The position numbers and the translations under genes were made by a program. The notes below the pieces were generated by a model. The model did not search any database, was not told where the DNA came from, and saw only the letters and a list, made by a program, of their open reading frames with translations. DNA of 64,000 bases, taken from the NCBI RefSeq assembly GCF_014905555.1, contig NZ_BNGS01000001.1, positions 620,001 to 684,000 on the forward strand, read 5' to 3'. This DNA is from Streptomyces sp. Y2F8-2. Lineage in GTDB: Bacteria; Actinomycetota; Actinomycetes; Streptomycetales; Streptomycetaceae. How positions within the stretch are numbered: position 1 is the first letter of the stretch; every line of letters starts with the position of its first letter. This document shows positions 48,530 to 59,871 of the stretch, piece after piece.

Positions 48530-48582
48530 CCGAAGGCCCCGCCACCCGTCCTTCCCCAGGACGGAGTGCGCGGGGCCTTCGG
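48530..48582. terminator. Second hairpin between rpsT and holA
   Basis: Perfect 13-bp arms CCGAAGGCCCCGC (48530-48542) and GCGGGGCCTTCGG (48570-48582). It can serve the convergent genes in both directions. The 48583-48686 remainder holds nothing recognisable. Confidence 0.7.
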
Positions 48583-48686
48583 CATGGGGAGCCGGTCGGG
48601 GACGGGGCCGGTTGGGTGAGGAGTCACGTCGGCATGAGGAGCCACGTCGGCACGGGAAGCCGCGCGTGGGTGGGCCGCGCTCCTCG

Positions 48687-49676
48687 CTATCCGCGCCCCC
48701 GGGACCGCGCCGCGCGGGCGATCGTCACCACGGCCTTCTCCAGCGCGTACTCCGGGTCGTCGCCACCGCCCTTCACGCCCGCGTCCGCCTCGGCCACCGC
48801 GCGCAGCGCGACCGCGACCCCCTCCGGCGTCCAGCCCCGCATCTGCTGCCGGACCCGGTCGATCTTCCACGGCGGCATACCCAGCTCCCGGGCGAGGTCC
48901 GCGGGGCGACCGCCTCGGGCCGAGGAGAGCTTTCCGATCGCCCGCACACCCTGCGCCAGCGCGCTCGTGATCATCACCGGCGCCACGCCTGTCGCCAACG
49001 ACCACCTGAGCGCCTCAAGCGCCTCCGCCGCCCGCCCCTCGACCGCCCGGTCCGCGACCGTGAAGCTGGAGGCCTCGGCCCGCCCGGTGTAGTACCGCCC
49101 GACCACCGCCTCGTCGATCGTGCCCTCGACGTCCGCGGTGAGCTGCGCCACCGCGGACGCCAACTCCCTCAGATCGCTGCCGATCGCGTCGACCAGCGCC
49201 TGGCACGCCTCGGGCGTCGCCGAACGCCCCAGCGTGCGGAACTCTCCGCGCACGAACGCCAGCCGGTCCGCAGGCTTGGTCATCTTCGGGCACGCCACCT
49301 CCCGGGCGCCCGCCTTGCGCGCGGCGTCGAGCAGGCCCTTGCCCTTGGCGCCGCCCGCGTGCAGCAGCACCAGGGTGATCTCCTCGGCGGGCGAGGAGAA
49401 GTACCCCTTGAGTTCCTTGATCGTGTCGGCTGGAAGATCCTGTGCGTTGCGTACGACCACGACCTTGCGCTCGGCGAAGAGCGACGGGCTTGTCAGCTCG
49501 GCCAGTGTGCCGGGCTGCAACTGCTCCGGGGTCAGATCCCGTACGTCCGTGTCGGCGTCGGCGCTCCGGGCGGCGGCCACCACCTCCCGCACGGCACGGT
49601 CGAGCAGGAGGTCCTCCTGGCCCACGGCAAGGGTGACGGGGGCGAGGGGGTCTTCATTCGCGGTCTTCTTGGCCAT
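48687..49676 (-). CDS. holA: DNA polymerase III subunit delta
   Basis: A 329-residue clamp-loader delta subunit that opens the beta clamp. Family pattern: APVTLAVGQEDLLLDRAVREVV at the N-terminus, LFAERKVVVVRNA, the AAA+-like core lacking a P-loop, and the C-terminal helical collar (LSSARGGRPADLARELGMPPWKIDRVRQQMRGW). ATG 49676 (MAKKTAN) is taken; ATG 49688 is a possible alternative. In actinobacteria it is commonly beside rpsT, as here. Confidence 0.94.
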   Translation of the reverse strand: MAKKTANEDPLAPVTLAVGQEDLLLDRAVREVVAAARSADADTDVRDLTPEQLQPGTLAELTSPSLFAERKVVVVRNAQDLPADTIKELKGYFSSPAEEITLVLLHAGGAKGKGLLDAARKAGAREVACPKMTKPADRLAFVRGEFRTLGRSATPEACQALVDAIGSDLRELASAVAQLTADVEGTIDEAVVGRYYTGRAEASSFTVADRAVEGRAAEALEALRWSLATGVAPVMITSALAQGVRAIGKLSSARGGRPADLARELGMPPWKIDRVRQQMRGWTPEGVAVALRAVAEADAGVKGGGDDPEYALEKAVVTIARAARSRGRG

Positions 49677-49737
49677 CACGGACAGCATCCCACGCGCCAC
49701 TGACAACGGGCGCCCGCGGCCGCCGCCGCCCGGAGGG

Positions 49738-49992
49738 TTACGGCTCCTCCCGCCAGCCGTCCCACTCCCCCGCGAACGCGTCCAGCCGCTCCGGATCGAG
49801 CAACTGTTGTTCGTCCCGCAGCACCACCAGCCACTGCGCGTCCTCGGCGTCGTCCTCACCGGCCAGCGCGTCCCGGACGATCCGCGGTTCCTCGTCCAGC
49901 CCGAACCGCTCCACCAGCGCCTGCGCCGCCTCCTGAGCGGCATCACGGTCCGGCAGCACCAGCACATGTCTCACATCGCTCACGACGCCCAT
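49738..49992 (-). CDS. Small conserved protein of unknown function
   Basis: An 84-residue acidic protein (MGVVSDVRHVLVLPDRDAAQEAAQALVERFGLDEEPRIV...), with a beta-alpha start and a Glu/Asp-rich C-terminal half ending FAGEWDGWREEP. No family with known function is recognised. ATG 49992 or internal GTG 49983; GACAAT just before the ATG may be a -10 of a leaderless transcript. It lies between holA and the N-acetyltransferase. Confidence 0.65.
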   Translation of the reverse strand: MGVVSDVRHVLVLPDRDAAQEAAQALVERFGLDEEPRIVRDALAGEDDAEDAQWLVVLRDEQQLLDPERLDAFAGEWDGWREEP

Positions 49993-50047
49993 TGTCGGGC
50001 ACTGGCGACGCGACCAGAGACCCCGTCCGCTGCACCCGGTTCGGAGA

Positions 50048-50887
50048 TCAGCCGCTTCGACCGGCCTCTCGCAGCGTGGGCGCCCGGTCCAGCTCGATCC
50101 CGAACCGCTCCCGGTACACCTCCAGCACCTCCTTCTCATCCGCCAGTTCCGTCCCCTCCTTCCGCCCGTCCGGGGTCGTCACCGTCAGTCGGCTGCCACT
50201 GAGCGTGACCCGCCCTCCGTCCTCCGTGACCCGCGAGCACACCAGCGACCGCACGAAGTGCGACTCGGGCGACGTGCTGTGCCACCAGGCCCCGGCCCTG
50301 AAGTCCCCGAGCGCCCGCGGCCGCACCTCCAGCCGGTACTGCCGCCTGCCCTCCCGCATCACGTCCAGATCCTCGAACTCGGCCGAACCACCGCCTCCCC
50401 GCGTCCCCGCCGCATCCGCCCCCGCTTCGACCACCCGGAACACCCCGGCCGGGTCCCGCTGCTCGCCCCGCTGCCGCAACGCCAGCGGACAGTGGCTGTG
50501 CGCACCGAACCCGACGTCCGCCAGCCAGTCGCCTCCGTCCACCGTCCGTACCCGCAGCGCGAGATGGTCGAACGGAATCCCGAGCCGCCCCTCGTCGTCG
50601 TAGACCCGCCCGGCGAGCAGCGTGACATCGAAGCCGAGCGCGGCCAGCAACGCCCCGAACGCTCCGTTGAGTTCGTAGCAGAAGCCGCCCCTGCGCGCCC
50701 CCACGATCTTGTCCAGCAGCCGCTCCTCCTCCAGCACGATCTTCTCGCCGAGGTGGATCGACAGGTTCTCGAACGGCACGGTCCTCAGATGGCGCAGATG
50801 CAGCTCGCGCAGCACATCGCCGGTGGGCCAGGCGGGGTGCTGCGCCCCGATCCGGCGGAGGTAGGCGTCAACCTGTGCGGAGTCCAT
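50048..50887 (-). CDS. nat: Arylamine N-acetyltransferase
   Basis: A 279-residue NAT enzyme that transfers acetyl from acetyl-CoA to arylamines or hydrazines. The catalytic triad Cys (RRGGFCYELN, about residue 69), His (FDHLALRV) and Asp (LADVGFG) is complete. The N-terminal three-helix segment (LHLRHLRTVPFENLSIHLGE) is typical. The gap to comEC is 4 bp, so it is part of the comEA-comEC transcript or at its end. Confidence 0.93.
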   Translation of the reverse strand: MDSAQVDAYLRRIGAQHPAWPTGDVLRELHLRHLRTVPFENLSIHLGEKIVLEEERLLDKIVGARRGGFCYELNGAFGALLAALGFDVTLLAGRVYDDEGRLGIPFDHLALRVRTVDGGDWLADVGFGAHSHCPLALRQRGEQRDPAGVFRVVEAGADAAGTRGGGGSAEFEDLDVMREGRRQYRLEVRPRALGDFRAGAWWHSTSPESHFVRSLVCSRVTEDGGRVTLSGSRLTVTTPDGRKEGTELADEKEVLEVYRERFGIELDRAPTLREAGRSG

Positions 50888-50891
50888 GCCC

Positions 50892-53417
50892 TCAGTCTCT
50901 CGCCACGCTCAACCCCCCGCCCGCCCCGGTGACGGCGATCGCGCCGTCCTGGTCCGTACGCAGCACCAGCGCGCCCTCGTCCCGCAGCGCCGCGACCGTG
51001 CTCGGCGCCGGATGACCGTAGGGGTTGCCCCTGCCGCACGAGATCAACGCGAGCCGCGGTGCCACCCTGCGTATGAGCTCCGGGTCCTGGTAGGCCGACC
51101 CGTGATGGGCGACCTTGAGGACGTCCACGGGTCCCAGCTCCGCCCCGGCCGGTGATCTCAGCAGCTCCTGCTGGGCCGGTGGTTCGAGATCCCCGAGCAG
51201 CAGCAGGGTCAGCCCCGCCGACCGCACGAACAGCGCCACACTCGCGTCGTTCGGTCCGTCGGGGGACGGGGCGGGATCCGGGGGAGGCCACAGCACCCGC
51301 CAGTCGAGCTCCCCGGTGCGGCGGCCCTCCCCGGCGACGGCGCGGGTCACCGGAATGTGCCGGGCGGCCGCCTGAGCGCGCACGAACGCGGCCTGGTCCG
51401 GTGGCTCGTCGAACCCGGTCGTCTCGATCGCCCCCACCGCACGCCCGCGCAGCACTCCCGGGAGCCCCGCCACATGGTCGGCGTGGAAGTGGGTCAGCAC
51501 GAGCAGCGCGACCCGGCTGACGCCGAGCACGGTCAGACACCGGTCGACCAGCGTCGGATCGGGCCCCGCGTCCACGACCACCGCCGTGCCCTCGCCCGCC
51601 GCCAGCACGGTCGCATCACCCTGCCCCACGTCACACATCGCGAACCGCCAGCCCGGCGGCGGCCATCCGGTGATCACCCGGGTCAGAGGGGGCGGCTGCA
51701 CCACCACGAGCAGCAGCACCACGGCGCAGGCACCGGTCAACCAGGGGTGCCTCAGCAGCCGTCGGCAGACGAGCAGGACCATCGCCGTCACGGCTGCCAG
51801 CAGCAGCGCCCCCGTCCAGCTGCCGGGCCAGTCCACCGCGCCGCCCGGCAACGACGCCCCGGTGCGCGCGATGCCGGCGATCCATCCGGCCGGCCAACCC
51901 GCGCACCACGCCAGCGCCTTGGCGACCGGCAGAGCCACCGGAGCCACCGCCAGTGCCGCGAACCCCAGCACCGTGGCCGGTGCCACCGCGAACTCCGCGA
52001 GCAGGTTGCAGGGCACCGCGACCAAGCTCACCCGCGCCGACAGCACCGCGACGACCGGTGCGCACAGCGCCTGGGCGGCGGCCGCGGCGGCCAGCGCCTC
52101 GGCGAGCCTCGGCGGCACCCGGCGCCGCCGCAACTCCGCGCTCCAGCGCGGGGCGACCGTCAGCAGCGCCCCGGTGGCCAGCACCGACAGCAGGAAGCCG
52201 TAGCCCCGCGCGAGCCAGGGGTCGTACAGCACCAGCAGCAGGACCGCGGCGGCCAGCGCGGGAAGCAGGGATCTGCGGCGCCCGGTGGCGAGCGCGAGCA
52301 GCGCGATCGTCCCGCAGGCCGCGGCCCGCAGCACGCTCGGGTCGGGCCGGCACACCACCACGAAGCCGAGGGTGAGCACGCCGCCCAGCAGCGCCGTGCC
52401 CCGCAGCGGGATGCCGAGCAGTGGTGCGAGTCCTCGGCGCTCGACGCGCTGTGCCAGTCCGGCCGGGCCGATGAACAGGGCCAGCAGAAGCGTGAAATTG
52501 CCTCCGCTCACGGCCAGCAGATGCGTGAGATCCGTGTCCTTGAAGGCGTCGTCCAGCTCCGGGGTGACTCGTGAGGTGTCGCCCACGACCAGCCCCGGCA
52601 GCAGCGCCCGCGCGTCCGGGCCGAGCCCCTCGGTCGCCTCCCGCAGTCCCGCGCGCAACCGCCCCGCCCATCGCTGCGCCGTCGACGGCTCGCCCACGAC
52701 GTCGGGTGGTCCCCCGCCCCGGACGCGCACCACGGCGGCGACGCGGTCACCTCCGGTCAGCGGGGGTGCCAGTCTGCCCGCCACGCGCACCCGCGTCGAA
52801 GGCAGCAGCGCAAGCCACGGCCACCGCCCGGGCTCCACCCCGCGGGTGCGCGGATCGACGACCAGCAGCACGGGCGTCCGCGTCGCGACCACGGCCCCGT
52901 CGGCCTTCGTCAGGCGCCGCATCTCGCCGTCGAGCAGGACGGCGGTGGCCGTGGCGTGATCGCCCTTGATCCTGGGCCGGGTGAGCCGTGGATCGGAGGT
53001 GACCTCGATCTCCGCGGTCACTTCGGCACCCTGACGCGCCAGCGCGGGAACCGGCCCCCGTCGCAGATCCGCGCCATGGAGCCCGGCGGAGGCGGCGGCA
53101 GCGGCGACACAGAGCAGCACGGCGGCGACCGACACCGCCGACCGCGGGGCCCCGGCCCGAAGCCCGCCGCCGACGCGTTCCCTCCGCAGCACCAACAGCC
53201 CACCGGCCGCCGCAAGACAGCCGACGGTCACACCGACGACCCAGGCGGCCGGCGCGTCCAGAGCCCACGCGGCCGCGCCCCAGGCCCCCAACGCGGGCCC
53301 GACCAGCCGGAGATCCGCCGGCCCCTCCTGCCGGGGGTGGGGATCACCCAGCGGACTGCGGACATCCCCCGGTGGCGCCTTCGGCCCGTCCGCGCCGGGT
53401 TGCTTCGGCGGCCTCAT
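50892..53417 (-). CDS. comEC: ComEC/Rec2-family DNA-uptake-type channel
   Basis: An 841-residue membrane protein: N-terminal transmembrane helices and DUF4131/OB-like region (about 35-250), the Competence domain with multiple helices (about 270-545, containing HLLAVSGGNFTLLLALFIGP), and a C-terminal MBL nuclease domain (about 560-835; LTHFHADHVAGLPGV, VAHHGSAYQD). The order is the usual ComEC arrangement. ATG at 53417 overlaps the comEA stop (ATGA). Streptomyces are not known as naturally transformable, so the role here may be in DNA movement or metabolism. Confidence 0.94.
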   Translation of the reverse strand: MRPPKQPGADGPKAPPGDVRSPLGDPHPRQEGPADLRLVGPALGAWGAAAWALDAPAAWVVGVTVGCLAAAGGLLVLRRERVGGGLRAGAPRSAVSVAAVLLCVAAAAASAGLHGADLRRGPVPALARQGAEVTAEIEVTSDPRLTRPRIKGDHATATAVLLDGEMRRLTKADGAVVATRTPVLLVVDPRTRGVEPGRWPWLALLPSTRVRVAGRLAPPLTGGDRVAAVVRVRGGGPPDVVGEPSTAQRWAGRLRAGLREATEGLGPDARALLPGLVVGDTSRVTPELDDAFKDTDLTHLLAVSGGNFTLLLALFIGPAGLAQRVERRGLAPLLGIPLRGTALLGGVLTLGFVVVCRPDPSVLRAAACGTIALLALATGRRRSLLPALAAAVLLLVLYDPWLARGYGFLLSVLATGALLTVAPRWSAELRRRRVPPRLAEALAAAAAAQALCAPVVAVLSARVSLVAVPCNLLAEFAVAPATVLGFAALAVAPVALPVAKALAWCAGWPAGWIAGIARTGASLPGGAVDWPGSWTGALLLAAVTAMVLLVCRRLLRHPWLTGACAVVLLLVVVQPPPLTRVITGWPPPGWRFAMCDVGQGDATVLAAGEGTAVVVDAGPDPTLVDRCLTVLGVSRVALLVLTHFHADHVAGLPGVLRGRAVGAIETTGFDEPPDQAAFVRAQAAARHIPVTRAVAGEGRRTGELDWRVLWPPPDPAPSPDGPNDASVALFVRSAGLTLLLLGDLEPPAQQELLRSPAGAELGPVDVLKVAHHGSAYQDPELIRRVAPRLALISCGRGNPYGHPAPSTVAALRDEGALVLRTDQDGAIAVTGAGGGLSVARD

Positions 53418-54508
53418 GGCCGTACGAGGTTCCGTAGGTCGGCGAAACGGCGTGCGCCGATGCCGTTGACCTGCCGTAGTTCGTCGACCGAGCGGAAACC
53501 GCCGTGCTGGGACCGGTAGTCGACGATGTGCTGGGCCAGCACGGGCCCCACCCCGGGCAGCGCGTCGAGTTGGTCCACCGTCGCGGTGCTGAGGGAGACC
53601 GGGGTGCCGGGAGCGGCCGATCCGCCGGCCGCCGGGAGGGCCGGGCCGGTGCCCGGCGCCGGGGCCGGGCCGCCCACCACGATCTGCTCGCCGTCCACCA
53701 GGAGGCGGGCGCGGTTGAGGCCGTCGATGTCGGTGCCCGGGCGCACTCCGCCCGCCGCCCGCAGGGCGTCCGCCACCCGTGACCCGGCCGGCAGCCTCTG
53801 CAACCCGGGGTTGCGCACCTTGCCGCCGACGTCCACCACCACGACGGCACCCGTCCCCGCTCCGGTGCCGCCTGTCGCCTGCGGCCCCGTCGCCTGCGCT
53901 CCCGTCGAGGCGCCCGACTCGGCCGAACGCCTGGCTCCCGCCGTCCCGTAGGGCGCCGCCGCCCGCACCACCTCGGGCGCCCGCACCGGCTCGGTCCGGC
54001 CCGTCCAGAAGTGCTGCGCCGCGAAAACCACAGCCACCAGCAGGAGTACGCCCAGCGCGGCCACGCTCCTCCGCTCCAGCCCGCACCTGGCCTGCAGCCA
54101 CAGCGGCATCCGTTCGCGCAGTGCCGGGACGACCCGCGCCCGCCAGGCGCCGCCCGTCGCGGCGGGCTCGGGTGCGTCCATGTCGCCGACGGCGGCCGGC
54201 CCGCTCGGCCGGGCGATCCCGCTCCCCGCCGACGTGCCCGCCCGTGACTCCCCGACGTCCCGGTCCGCCCTCGGTGGGCCGTTTCCCCATGCCTGTCGTT
54301 CCGTTGCTCCTTCGGCAAAGGGTGCCTCCGCACGTTCGGCGAAGAGTGCCTGCGCGCGCAGGCGCAGCACGTCAGCGGCTGAGGGCTGGTGTCGTCGGGT
54401 GTGCGCCCGCGGATGCCGCGGGCGGTGGTGGGCGCGGCCGTCGGAGCCGGGGCCGCGGCCGGGACCGCTGGTGGGAGCGGTGGTGCGTGAACGTGATCGA
54501 AGTGCCAT
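53414..54508 (-). CDS. comEA: ComEA-like helix-hairpin-helix protein
   Basis: A 364-residue protein. A long N-terminal low-complexity part (Arg/Pro/Ala) precedes a transmembrane helix (about 148-166, VAALGVLLLVAVVFAAQHF). A SLBB-like domain follows (about 220-275, VDVGGKVRNPGLQRLPAGSRV), and the C-terminus has two helix-hairpin-helix motifs (about 300-364, DALPGVGPVLAQHIVDYR and VNGIGARRFADLRNLV) that bind double-stranded DNA. Its N-terminal extension is much longer than that of Bacillus ComEA. Coupled to comEC. Confidence 0.93.
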   Translation of the reverse strand: MALRSRSRTTAPTSGPGRGPGSDGRAHHRPRHPRAHTRRHQPSAADVLRLRAQALFAERAEAPFAEGATERQAWGNGPPRADRDVGESRAGTSAGSGIARPSGPAAVGDMDAPEPAATGGAWRARVVPALRERMPLWLQARCGLERRSVAALGVLLLVAVVFAAQHFWTGRTEPVRAPEVVRAAAPYGTAGARRSAESGASTGAQATGPQATGGTGAGTGAVVVVDVGGKVRNPGLQRLPAGSRVADALRAAGGVRPGTDIDGLNRARLLVDGEQIVVGGPAPAPGTGPALPAAGGSAAPGTPVSLSTATVDQLDALPGVGPVLAQHIVDYRSQHGGFRSVDELRQVNGIGARRFADLRNLVRP

Positions 54509-54577
54509 GCGCCGAGGATCGGGCAGATCGCCGACCTGGCGATGATCTTGGTCGATTCCCGGGGATTACTGCCCAGT

Positions 54578-54586
54578 TGTGGATAA
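54578..54586 (-). promoter_or_regulatory. DnaA-box-like nonamer upstream of comEA
   Basis: TTATCCACA on the minus strand matches the E. coli DnaA-box consensus exactly; Streptomyces oriC boxes usually read TTGTCCACA. A single site, so its function is uncertain. Confidence 0.35.
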
Positions 54587-54635
54587 CTCCGTCACCCACA
54601 TGAGTCACCATCGCCCCAGGTCCGGTGTGACCCTG

Positions 54636-55481
54636 TCACCGAGGCGACACCACGGCCCCCAGCAGACCCGGTCCCGTGTGCGCCCCGATCACCGCCCCGA
54701 CCTCGCTCACATGCAGGTCGGCCAGCCCGGGCACCCGTGCGCGCAGGCGGTCGGCGAGCGCCGACGCCCGTTCCGGAGCGGCGAGATGGTGGACCGCGAT
54801 GTCGACCTTTCCGTCGCCGGCGCGCTCGGCGACGATCTCCTCCAGGCGGGCGATGGCCTTGGACGCCGTACGCACCTTCTCCAGCAACTCGATACGGCCG
54901 CCGTTCAGCTGCAAGAGCGGCTTGACCGCGAGCGCCGAGCCGAGCAGCGCCTGCGCGGCGCCGATCCGGCCGCCGCGCCGCAGATAGTCCAGGGTGTCCA
55001 CGTAGAAGTACGCGGAGGTGTCCGCGGCCCGCTTCTCCGCCGCTGTGACGGCGTCGTCGACCGTGCCGCCCGCCTCCGCGGCCTGGGCGGCGGCCAGCGC
55101 GCAGAAGCCGAGGGCCATCGCGACCATCCCGGTGTCGACCACGCGCACCGGCACGGGAGCCTCGCGCCCGGCGAGCACCGCGGCGTCGTACGTGCCGGAG
55201 AACTCGGAGGACAGGTGCAGCGAGACGATGTCGCTCGCCCCCGTCGCGGCGACCTTGCGGTAGGTGTCCGCGAACAGCTCCGGGCTGGGCCGGGACGTGG
55301 TGACGGGCCGTCGCTTCTGCAAGGCCTGGGCCAGGGAACGGGCGGAGATCTCGGTGCCCTCTTCGAGTGCCTGGTCGCCGAGGACCACGGTCAGGGGCAC
55401 CGCGGTGATGCCGTGGCGCTCCATCGTCCGCGGCGGCAGGTAGGCCGTTGAATCGGTGACGATCGCGACATGGCGGGACAT
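54636..55481 (-). CDS. DegV-family fatty-acid-binding protein
   Basis: A 281-residue DegV/FakB-like protein: MSRHVAIVTDSTAYLPPRTMERHGITAVPLTV at the N-terminus, TSRPSPELF, SLHLSSEFSGTYDAA, and YLRRGGRIGAAQALLGSALAVKPLL. These proteins bind a fatty acid and present it to the FakA kinase. No fakA-like DAK gene is in the window. It is transcribed with, or just before, the comEA group's upstream genes but a 127-bp gap separates it from comEA. Confidence 0.93.
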   Translation of the reverse strand: MSRHVAIVTDSTAYLPPRTMERHGITAVPLTVVLGDQALEEGTEISARSLAQALQKRRPVTTSRPSPELFADTYRKVAATGASDIVSLHLSSEFSGTYDAAVLAGREAPVPVRVVDTGMVAMALGFCALAAAQAAEAGGTVDDAVTAAEKRAADTSAYFYVDTLDYLRRGGRIGAAQALLGSALAVKPLLQLNGGRIELLEKVRTASKAIARLEEIVAERAGDGKVDIAVHHLAAPERASALADRLRARVPGLADLHVSEVGAVIGAHTGPGLLGAVVSPR

Positions 55482-55553
55482 GAGCTGGAGGTTACCTGCC
55501 GGAACGCGCCGGTGGCAGACCGACCCCGCCGACCTGGACGGTCTGTGGAGGGA

Positions 55554-56288
55554 TCATCGGGTGCTCTCGGGGCGGGGCTTCCTCTGCCAGGGATACACGG
55601 GCCGCTGGGTGCGCGAGCCGAGCGCCGGCCGGGTCTGCTCCCGCGCCGTACGCGACTCGGGTGTCTCCGGCCAGGTCTGGGAGGAGGCCGCATCCTCCGG
55701 CGCCGGCGCCTCGGGCCAGGACGCGGCGGACCCCGTCGGCTGCTCTCTGGTCCAGTGGCGCAGGGCGCCCGCCTCGACGTCGATCTGGGCGCTCAGCGCG
55801 TCCAGGTCGTCGTCCGCGAACCGACGTGCCCTGTCATGGGCGGCCCAGCGCAGCGAGTCCGCCGACCGGGTGACGCGCTCGGTCCGTACGCGCAGCTCGG
55901 GCAGTCGGGAGACCAGCGCCTGGCGGTCCGGCTCCGCCTCCAGGCGCCGCAGCTCGGCGTCCAGTTCGTGTCCGTGCGCGCTGAGGCGCTTGAAGAGGCC
56001 CAGCGCCTCCTTCAGCGACTCGTCCTCGGTGACGCCCGCGTGGAGGGCGTCCTGAGTTGCGCGCATCGAGGTCCGCAGCCTCAGTCGCAGCTCGGCGAGT
56101 TCACCCGCCGGACCGGGTTGGGTGAGGGTCCTGGCGCGCAGGGTGGTGTCCTCCACCGTGCGCCGGGCCTGCGCGATCGTCCGGTCCACGCCGCGTTTCG
56201 CCGCGCCGACCGCCTTCACCGTCGCATACACGCCTAGGACGAGGCACAGCACGAACAGGAGCGCGATGACGGTCAGAACGGCTTCCAC
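55554..56288 (-). CDS. Membrane-anchored coiled-coil protein of unknown function
   Basis: A 244-residue protein. GTG at 56288 follows a very strong GGAGGAGGA at 6-8 nt; ORF extension upstream to 56324 is open but weaker. An N-terminal transmembrane helix (about 3-25, VLTVIALLFVLCLVLGVYATV) is followed by about 150 residues rich in Arg/Leu/Glu/Ala in heptad-like order, then a Pro/Thr/Ser/Glu-rich tail ending PVYPWQRKPRPESTR. No family is recognised. It sits 72 bp upstream of the DegV gene. Confidence 0.75.
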   Translation of the reverse strand: MEAVLTVIALLFVLCLVLGVYATVKAVGAAKRGVDRTIAQARRTVEDTTLRARTLTQPGPAGELAELRLRLRTSMRATQDALHAGVTEDESLKEALGLFKRLSAHGHELDAELRRLEAEPDRQALVSRLPELRVRTERVTRSADSLRWAAHDRARRFADDDLDALSAQIDVEAGALRHWTREQPTGSAASWPEAPAPEDAASSQTWPETPESRTAREQTRPALGSRTQRPVYPWQRKPRPESTR

Positions 56289-56346
56289 AACGCTCCTCCT
56301 CCGGTCGGCCGGGCGGCTGCTCACCGCTCTTCCACGGTAAACGCAA

Positions 56347-56387
56347 CGGGCAGGCCCAGGGTTCCGGAAGAACCCCGAACCTGCCCG
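56347..56387 (-). terminator. leuS terminator hairpin
   Basis: CGGGCAGG (56347-56354) pairs with CCTGCCCG (56380-56387), and an inner GGGTT/AACCC stem extends it. It begins about 50 nt after the leuS stop. Confidence 0.8.
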
Positions 56388-56437
56388 TAGGGGACTACCC
56401 CGACAAGGGCGGCACAGGTCGCCCGAAGCGACGGCCG

Positions 56438-59317
<2,880 letters not shown>

Positions 59318-59356
59318 GATCCTCAAAGCTCCATAGATCGTCTCTGCCAGCGGAAA

Positions 59357-59424
59357 TGAAAAAGCCCCTCGCACAGGAGGGGTCGCCGCGCCGATTCCGA
59401 CCATCGGATTCGCCCGGTGGTCGG
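59357..59424 (-). promoter_or_regulatory. leuS attenuator: terminator hairpin and alternative stem
   Basis: Terminator: CCCCTC (59365-59370) pairs with GAGGGG (59377-59382), followed on the transcript by CTTTTTC (59358-59364). An upstream stem pairs TGGTCGG (59418-59424) with CCGACCA (59397-59403). The leader 3' end (CCGCGC, about 59434-59439) can pair with GCGCGG near 59385-59390, giving a competing fold. This is the classical layout of ribosome-mediated transcription attenuation. Confidence 0.7.
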
Positions 59425-59430
59425 GACTGA

Positions 59431-59469
59431 TCAGCGCGGCTCGCTAAGCAGAAGGCGTACGGCACGCAT
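59431..59469 (-). CDS. leuS leader peptide
   Basis: A 12-residue open frame [12 protein letters not shown] with three consecutive Leu codons (CTT CTG CTT), ending 113 nt before leuS. Its stop lies just upstream of the alternating stems of the attenuator. It parallels the leuA leader at 2544-2603. Confidence 0.7.
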   Translation of the reverse strand: MRAVRLLLSEPR

Positions 59470-59564
59470 GGCGTCAGGGTACCGCAGCGCCCGAGCGCAC
59501 CGCGACGGGCCACCGGGGTCACCGCGGGAGCGCACCCGGGACGACCGGGAGCCGACCCGGGTCG

Positions 59565-59620
59565 GACGCGGACCCGACGCGACCCGACGCGGACCCGACG
59601 CGGACCCGACGCGGACCCGA
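59565..59620. repeat. 11-12 bp tandem repeat
   Basis: About five units of GACGCGGACCCG, one missing a G. Confidence 0.75.
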
Positions 59621-59681
59621 CTCTGAGCGAACCGGATGAACCCAACACCGATCGCAGCCGTACTCAGACATCGACGGTCAG

Positions 59682-59695
59682 GTGGCGCACGTCAC
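59682..59695 (+). promoter_or_regulatory. Crp-like site upstream of the heme-protein/NuoF operon
   Basis: GTGGCGCACGTCAC fits the pattern GTGN6GNCAC reported for S. coelicolor Crp (from memory). It is about 180 nt upstream of the first gene, in front of the AT-rich promoter segment. Confidence 0.4.
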
Positions 59696-59871
59696 GAAAG
59701 GCTGAATCGAGTTCAAATATTACTTCGCGTAACAGCAGCTAATCGGACATCGCAACCACGCCGCGACCCTTTGATAACAACGCAATAACTGAAACCACGT
59801 ACCGCTCGGTTTGGAGCCACCTAGAGTGCGGCAGCGGGACCGCCTTCCCGAAACTGTTCGGAGTTGCCCCC

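Larger units (their letters stand above)
59470..59871. other. 402-bp intergenic region upstream of the heme protein gene and leuS leader
   Basis: No gene is seen. It carries GCCGACCCGGGTCGGA around a 14-bp palindrome (59552-59565), a run of 11-12 bp repeats with GACGCGGACCC (59565-59620), and an AT-rich segment (about 59700-59800) with likely promoter elements. A Crp-like site is at 59682-59695. Confidence 0.7.

Noticed and set aside
59357..59424. T-box riboswitch upstream of leuS
   Set aside because: No T-box consensus (TGGNACCGCG) or specifier stem is found; the Leu leader peptide explains the terminator better.
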